Assembly (NCBI GenBank): GCA_025455225.1
Contig: JALOMY010000079.1
Span: 1-9,805, forward strand
DNA: 9,805 nt
From: Cyclobacteriaceae bacterium
GTDB taxonomy: Bacteria > Bacteroidota > Bacteroidia > Cytophagales > Cyclobacteriaceae
Direction of reading: 5' to 3'
The position numbers and the translations under genes are program-made. The notes beneath the pieces are model-generated. The model did no database searches. It was given only the letters and a program-made list of their open reading frames with translations, and was not told where the DNA came from. This document shows, piece after piece, positions 5,681 to 9,805 of this stretch. The stretch's first letter is position 1. Each line of letters starts with the position of its first letter.

Positions 5681-6712
5681 GATAACCGGATTAAGAATCT
5701 TATTTACAGTGTTCTGCTGATAGCTTCTGTTTTTATTGTTTGGCTTTACCGGAAGAATCAGCAGCAGGTTGATCCGGTTATGATAGAAGGCAAAACCATG
5801 GGTACCACGTACCACATCACATACTTTGACAAGCACAAACGAGATTTTAAACCGTCAGTTGATTCCTTACTGGAAGTAGTTAATCAATGCATCAACACCT
5901 ACCTATCGGATTCGGATATTACTACATTCAATACGGGAACTGGTTCCTTCGGATTCCGACTTCCCTATTTTTTACCGGTACTTGAAAAATCGAAGGAAGT
6001 GTTTTTGGCATCTTCCGGAGCTTTTGATCCTACCGTAATGCCTCTGGTTAATGCCTGGGGATTTGGACCGGCAGAACCCCTGAACCCCGGCAATCTTCAG
6101 GTTGATTCCATACGTACCTTTGTTGGATTTGAAAAAATTCAATTCAATCAAGACAGTGTATGGAAACTTGATAACCGTACCCAGCTTGACTTTGGCGGTA
6201 TAGGTCAGGGATATGGTGCCGATGTTATCGTAGAGTTTCTGAGATCCAAAGGAATAAAGAATATGTTGGTGGAAGTGGGAGGTGAAGGCATGGCTTGTGG
6301 TAAGAACTTGAAGAACAACAGTCCGTGGCGAATCGGAATTCTCGATCCCGCCTCAACACCTGAAAATATGTTTTTCACAGCTTATGTTTCCCTGGAAGAT
6401 AAATCATTTACCACTTCGGGAAATTATTTCAACTATCGTGAAATCAATGGAAAGAAGTATTCACACTCCATTGATCCGTCTACCGGGTATCCATCTCAAA
6501 AGGAAATTTTAAGTGCGTCCGTCTTTTCAAAGGATGGCATCACTGCCGATGCCTGGGCAACTGCTTTCATGGTGATGGGTCATGAAAAGGCCATTGAAAT
6601 TCTGAATGCAAAACATGATCTGGATGGATTTTTAATCTATACCGGTGCAGATGGCAGCGTGAAGACGTATGCCACCAAAGGAATTGAACCGTATTTATCA
6701 TTTAACGAATAA
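5678..6712 (+). CDS. apbE: FAD:protein FMN transferase ApbE
   Basis: ApbE covalently attaches FMN from FAD to threonine (or serine) residues of target flavoproteins on the outer side of the membrane, such as NqrB/NqrC/RnfG subunits or FMN-binding-domain proteins. The 344 residues have the family order: GKTMGTTYHITY (38-49), FDPTVMPLVNAWGFG (116-130), DFGGIGQGYGAD (171-182), VEVGGE (198-203), PWRIGILDP (216-224), FTTSGNYFNY (244-253), HSIDPSTGYP (263-272), and TADAWATA (289-296) with D291 as the likely Mg2+ ligand. Many homologues have lysine where Q177 stands in the GxGQGYG loop; I believe glutamine is frequent in Bacteroidota. Residues 8-24 form one hydrophobic segment without a lipobox cysteine, suggesting a membrane anchor with the enzyme outside the cytoplasm. 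The ZIP gene starts 5 bases downstream. No nqr or rnf target gene is in the window. Confidence 0.94.
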   Translation: MDNRIKNLIYSVLLIASVFIVWLYRKNQQQVDPVMIEGKTMGTTYHITYFDKHKRDFKPSVDSLLEVVNQCINTYLSDSDITTFNTGTGSFGFRLPYFLPVLEKSKEVFLASSGAFDPTVMPLVNAWGFGPAEPLNPGNLQVDSIRTFVGFEKIQFNQDSVWKLDNRTQLDFGGIGQGYGADVIVEFLRSKGIKNMLVEVGGEGMACGKNLKNNSPWRIGILDPASTPENMFFTAYVSLEDKSFTTSGNYFNYREINGKKYSHSIDPSTGYPSQKEILSASVFSKDGITADAWATAFMVMGHEKAIEILNAKHDLDGFLIYTGADGSVKTYATKGIEPYLSFNE

Positions 6713-6717
6713 GCGGC

Positions 6718-7473
6718 ATGACCATTAAGCTGCTCATTTTATTTTTAACACCTCTGATCTCCGGATTGCTGGTATTCATGTTGCCTGAAGGCAGAACCCG
6801 GAGCTACCGGCTACTCCTGGTCTTTGCCGGAGCGTACCTGTTTGGTATTACCGTCATTCATATCTTACCTGAACTGTATCGTCAGAATTCGGAGGTTGAA
6901 TTGATTGGCCTGTTTGTACTGGCAGGTTTCTTTCTTCAACAGTTTTTGGAGCATTTTACATCGGGTGTTGAGCATGGTCATATTCATGTACAGGGACATG
7001 TGAATACGCACGACCACCACCATCAGCAGGTTTCTGCCATCGTGTTATTAATGGCGCTTTGTGTTCATGCCTTTCTTGAAGGCGCTATGTTGGCTCAACC
7101 AACAAGTTTGGGGTTTCAATATGATATTAATGCCATCTTACTGGGAATTGCATTGCACCGGGCACCAGCTGCCTTTGCGTTGATGACCGTTCTTGCTTTT
7201 CAGCTGCAATCGAAACAAAAGGCAATACCTCATCTGATTATCTTTTCACTGGCAGCCCCCATCGGCTTACTGATCAGTACGTACCTGGCCGAACTGGAAA
7301 TCCTGACCGTTACAAGTCTTACCCTTTTATATGCCTTGGTAAGCGGAAACTTCCTTCATATTTCTACTACCATTGTATTTGAAAGCAGTCCCGAACATCA
7401 TTTTAATGCACGTAAATTAACCGTTGCCGTACTGGGTGCGTTGGTGGCTGTAGCCGTAGAATATATTCTCTGA
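6718..7473 (+). CDS. ZIP-family metal transporter
   Basis: This 251-residue membrane protein has about eight hydrophobic segments, roughly 4-21, 30-50, 62-78, 104-124, 137-160, 172-190, 195-216 and 232-250. ZIP features are VIHILPEL in segment 2 (H48, P51, E52), a histidine-rich loop between segments 3 and 4 (nine His between 79 and 102, including HDHHH), HAFLEG in segment 4 (H117, E121), and LHRAPAAFAL in segment 5 (H147, P150). ZIP proteins bring divalent metals such as zinc or iron toward the cytoplasm, and the histidine loop usually binds metal. Segment 5 lacks the acidic residues of the usual HExPHE or HxxPEG motif: R148 and A152 stand there. The metal and even the direction of transport are therefore not secure. 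The start lies 5 bases after the apbE stop, so the two are almost surely co-transcribed. Confidence 0.83.
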   Translation: MTIKLLILFLTPLISGLLVFMLPEGRTRSYRLLLVFAGAYLFGITVIHILPELYRQNSEVELIGLFVLAGFFLQQFLEHFTSGVEHGHIHVQGHVNTHDHHHQQVSAIVLLMALCVHAFLEGAMLAQPTSLGFQYDINAILLGIALHRAPAAFALMTVLAFQLQSKQKAIPHLIIFSLAAPIGLLISTYLAELEILTVTSLTLLYALVSGNFLHISTTIVFESSPEHHFNARKLTVAVLGALVAVAVEYIL

Positions 7474-7542
7474 ACATAAACCGGCCGTTCTGTAATTTTA
7501 GTCTTTGCAATTCGGGCAAAAGAAACGATTTTAGATACTTTC

Positions 7543-7547
7543 AAGGA
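7543..7547 (+). promoter_or_regulatory. Shine-Dalgarno-like site of acs
   Basis: AAGGA lies six bases before the ATG at 7554. It is one of the few purine-rich ribosome-binding sites in the window and supports this start. The 80-base gap before acs also holds TAGTCTTTG (7499-7507), which resembles TAnnTTTG with one extra base and has no suitable TTG upstream. I see no clear terminator after the ZIP gene. Confidence 0.4.
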
Positions 7548-7553
7548 ACATCT

Positions 7554-9446
7554 ATGAATATCATCCGATCGTTTGAAGATTATCAGAAGCAGTATAAGTT
7601 AAGTGTTGATGACCCGGAAGGTTTTTGGGCTTCGGTGGCTGAAGATTTTACCTGGACGAAAAAATGGGATAAGGTATTGGAATGGGATTTCCACAAAGCA
7701 GAAGTAAAATGGTTTGACGGTGGAAAACTGAATATAACTGAAAACTGCCTCGACCGGCATTTGAAGACACGGGGTAACCAGATCGCCATAATCTGGGAAT
7801 CGAACGATCCGGCTGAAGAATCCAGGTACATCACATACCGTGAGTTGTATCACCAGGTTTGCCGTGTTGCCAACATGCTTAAGGCAAATGGAGTGAAGAA
7901 GGGTGACCGCGTTTGCATCTATATGCCAATGATTCCCGAGACGGCCTTTGCTATGCTGGCATGTGCACGCATTGGGGCAGTTCATTCGGTGGTATTCGCA
8001 GGTTTTTCTTCGGGATCCTTAATTGATCGGATTAATGATGCCGGATGTAAACTGGTTTTAACAACAGACGGAGGATTTCGTGGCGATAAAGTAATTAACC
8101 TGAAAGGAATTGTGGATGAAGCGCTTCTCAAATGTCCAACGGTTGAGAAAGTGCTGGTAGCCAAACGAACCGGAACAGCTGTTAAAATGAAATCCGGCAG
8201 AGACTCCTGGTGGGAAGATGAACTAAAGCGTGTATCGGATGAGTGTGAAGCCGAAGCGATGGATTCTGAAGACTTGCTGTTTATACTTTATACTTCCGGT
8301 TCTACCGGGAAGCCAAAAGGTATGGTACATACCTGCGGAGGTTATATGGTGTATACCAATTATACGTTTCGTACTGCGTTTCAATATCAGGAAGGGCAGG
8401 TCTACTGGTGTACAGCCGATGTGGGTTGGATTACCGGACATTCGTACATTGTTTATGGTCCGCTTTCAGCAGGTGCCATTTCGCTTATGTTTGAAGGTGT
8501 ACCCTCATGGCCCGATATGGGTCGTTTCTGGCATGTGGCTGAAAAGCATCGGGTCAATATTTTCTATACTGCACCAACAGCCATCAGGTCTCTTGAAAAG
8601 GCGCCTTTGAGTTTTGTCAAGCAATACGATTTACACTCCATAAAAGTACTCGGTACAGTAGGCGAGCCGATCAATGAAGAAGCCTGGCATTGGTACCATG
8701 AGCATATTGGCCGCGGACAATGTCCTGTAGTTGATACCTGGTGGCAAACGGAAACCGGTGGATTTATGATCTCACCTATTGCGAATATCACTAAACTCAA
8801 GCCGGCCTATGCTACACTTCCTTTACCGGGTGTGCAGCCGGCTATCATGGATGAATATGGTAAAGAAGTTACCGATACGCATGTTGAAGGACGACTTGCG
8901 ATTCGGTTTCCATGGCCGTCTATGGCACGTACCATCTATGGAGATCATCAGCGTTTTAAAGACACGTACTTCTCAACGTTTCCAGGAAAATATTTTACAG
9001 GGGATGGATGCAAGCGCGATAAGGACGGTTATTACCGGATTACCGGAAGGGTGGATGACATCATCATTGTGTCGGGGCATAACCTGGGAACGGCCGAAAT
9101 TGAGAGCGCCATTGATGAACATTCAGCAGTATGCGAATCGGCTGTTGTGGGATTTCCGCATGACATTAAAGGACAGGGCGTCTACGCCTATGTAATCTGC
9201 TATGACAAACCCCATGAAGAAGAAAATCTGCGGAAGGAAATTCGCGAAATGGTTTCAAAAATTATTGGCCCCATCGCCAAGCCGGATAAAATTCAGTTTG
9301 TAAGCGGTTTGCCTAAAACACGTTCCGGAAAAATTATGCGCAGGATTTTACGGAAAGTGGCTGAAGGAGATACCAGCAACCTGGGGGATGTCACTACATT
9401 GCTCGACCCCGGTGTTGTCGAAGAAATAAAGAGTGGTGCATTATAA
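7554..9446 (+). CDS. acs: Acetate--CoA ligase (acetyl-CoA synthetase)
   Basis: Acs activates acetate with ATP to acetyl-AMP and then forms acetyl-CoA, feeding the TCA and glyoxylate routes. The 630 residues are slightly shorter than the 652 of enteric Acs. Motifs in order are the ATP loop YTSGSTGKPKG (246-256), CTADVGWITGHSY (286-298), DTWWQTETGG (394-403) with W397 at the position that favours acetate over longer acids, FTGDG (D484), the hinge and ATP contact GRVDD (R499), VSGHNLGTAEIES (506-518), and PKTRSGKIMRRILRK (587-601) with the acetylatable, adenylation-essential K593. By comparison with remembered Salmonella numbering, N510 replaces R526 (ATP contact) and S568 replaces R584 (CoA contact). 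These may be features of the clade. The enzyme is cytosolic. The DUF3127 gene begins 18 bases after the stop and probably shares its transcript. Confidence 0.96.
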   Translation: MNIIRSFEDYQKQYKLSVDDPEGFWASVAEDFTWTKKWDKVLEWDFHKAEVKWFDGGKLNITENCLDRHLKTRGNQIAIIWESNDPAEESRYITYRELYHQVCRVANMLKANGVKKGDRVCIYMPMIPETAFAMLACARIGAVHSVVFAGFSSGSLIDRINDAGCKLVLTTDGGFRGDKVINLKGIVDEALLKCPTVEKVLVAKRTGTAVKMKSGRDSWWEDELKRVSDECEAEAMDSEDLLFILYTSGSTGKPKGMVHTCGGYMVYTNYTFRTAFQYQEGQVYWCTADVGWITGHSYIVYGPLSAGAISLMFEGVPSWPDMGRFWHVAEKHRVNIFYTAPTAIRSLEKAPLSFVKQYDLHSIKVLGTVGEPINEEAWHWYHEHIGRGQCPVVDTWWQTETGGFMISPIANITKLKPAYATLPLPGVQPAIMDEYGKEVTDTHVEGRLAIRFPWPSMARTIYGDHQRFKDTYFSTFPGKYFTGDGCKRDKDGYYRITGRVDDIIIVSGHNLGTAEIESAIDEHSAVCESAVVGFPHDIKGQGVYAYVICYDKPHEEENLRKEIREMVSKIIGPIAKPDKIQFVSGLPKTRSGKIMRRILRKVAEGDTSNLGDVTTLLDPGVVEEIKSGAL

Positions 9447-9464
9447 ATCAGTAATCAATAACGT

Positions 9465-9805
9465 ATGGAAATAACAGGAACAGTAGTATCGCTTTTGCCC
9501 CTTCAAACCGGGCAGGGAAAAAACGGAACATGGAAAAAGCAGGAATTTATCCTGGAAACACCCGGTCAGTATCCAAAGAAGGTTTGTCTTTCGTTATGGG
9601 GTGAAAAAGTCGATGAAAATAAACTATCAATTGGTGAGAAGATTACGGCTTCCATTAACATTGAAAGCCGGGAGTACAATGGCCGCTGGTACACGGATGT
9701 GCGTGCCTGGAAAATTGTGAAAGATGGATCAGCCGGGCGCGATACAGCACCTCCTCCGGATGAATCGTTTATGCCGGAATCGAATTCAAGTGATGATTTA
9801 CCTTT
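9465..9805 (+). CDS. DUF3127 protein, N-terminal part (cut by window edge)
   Basis: From the ATG at 9465 an open frame of 113 codons runs off the window. It begins MEITGTVVSLLPLQTGQGKN. Conserved-looking blocks include TGQGKNGTWKKQEFILET (15-32), YPKKVCLSLWG (36-46) and IESREYNGRWYTDVRAWKI (62-80). I recognise these as DUF3127 (PF11325), a small protein common in Bacteroidota with no established function. The alternating strands and the GxxxxQEFILET pattern suggest a small beta-barrel, possibly OB-like; that is an inference. After residue 81 the sequence becomes acidic and rich in proline and serine (DTAPPPDESFMPES), typical of the disordered tails of single-stranded-DNA-binding-like proteins. 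There is no signal peptide. It follows acs by 18 bases in the same direction. Confidence 0.85.
   Translation, partial: MEITGTVVSLLPLQTGQGKNGTWKKQEFILETPGQYPKKVCLSLWGEKVDENKLSIGEKITASINIESREYNGRWYTDVRAWKIVKDGSAGRDTAPPPDESFMPESNSSDDLP

Noticed and set aside
7474..7553. ZIP-acs gap examined for a riboswitch, terminator or small RNA
   Set aside because: Only a CGGCCG hexamer, an imperfect -7-like TAGTCTTTG and the AAGGA site are visible; no stable extended stem or T-run is evident.
8779..9195. Plus-strand frame of 138 codons within acs
   Set aside because: It is a frame-shifted reading of acs, whose own frame carries all expected motifs without interruption.

Overview
The window looks like ordinary chromosome from a member of Bacteroidota, most likely Cytophagales. 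The support is: protein signatures typical of that phylum (a short QueG, the DUF3127 protein, a Bacteroidota-type Acs and an ApbE with a GxGQGYGxD loop), few Shine-Dalgarno sequences, and several upstream matches to the Bacteroidota -7 promoter element TAnnTTTG. The assignment is by recognition from memory, not by a search. There are ten protein genes, two of them cut by the window edges. I see no tRNA, rRNA, CRISPR array, insertion sequence or prophage gene. No stretch longer than about 105 bases lacks a gene.

Left part (1-2348): two cytosolic alpha/beta-hydrolase esterases diverge from a 79-base intergenic region. The left one is cut by the edge just after its nucleophile motif. The right one begins at TTG and carries an EF-hand-like loop. 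The intergenic DNA holds a perfect 13-base palindrome beside a 21-base near-palindrome that contains face-to-face TAnnTTTG elements. A Gfo/Idh/MocA-type NAD(P)-dependent oxidoreductase follows on the minus strand, convergent with the second esterase.

Middle part (2403-5574): queG (last step of queuosine synthesis) and ruvB (Holliday-junction branch migration motor) both lie on the minus strand. An exported serine hydrolase of the beta-lactamase/penicillin-binding class lies between them on the plus strand. It diverges from queG and converges with ruvB.

Right part (5678-9805): a plus-strand run of apbE (FAD:protein FMN transferase), a ZIP-family metal transporter 5 bases downstream, acs (acetate--CoA ligase), and a DUF3127 protein 18 bases after acs and cut by the edge. 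apbE and the ZIP gene look like one transcript. acs probably has its own start signals but could also be read through. The ruvB-apbE gap contains a 23-base near-perfect dyad, a candidate apbE promoter, and a small inverted repeat that includes the apbE start codon.

The genes mostly serve core metabolism and maintenance, and I do not see a clear new defence or mobile system. The most checkable oddities are the two intergenic dyads, the apparent loss of one metal site in the ZIP protein, the EF-hand-like esterase loop, substitutions at ligand-contacting positions of Acs, and non-ATG starts for two genes.
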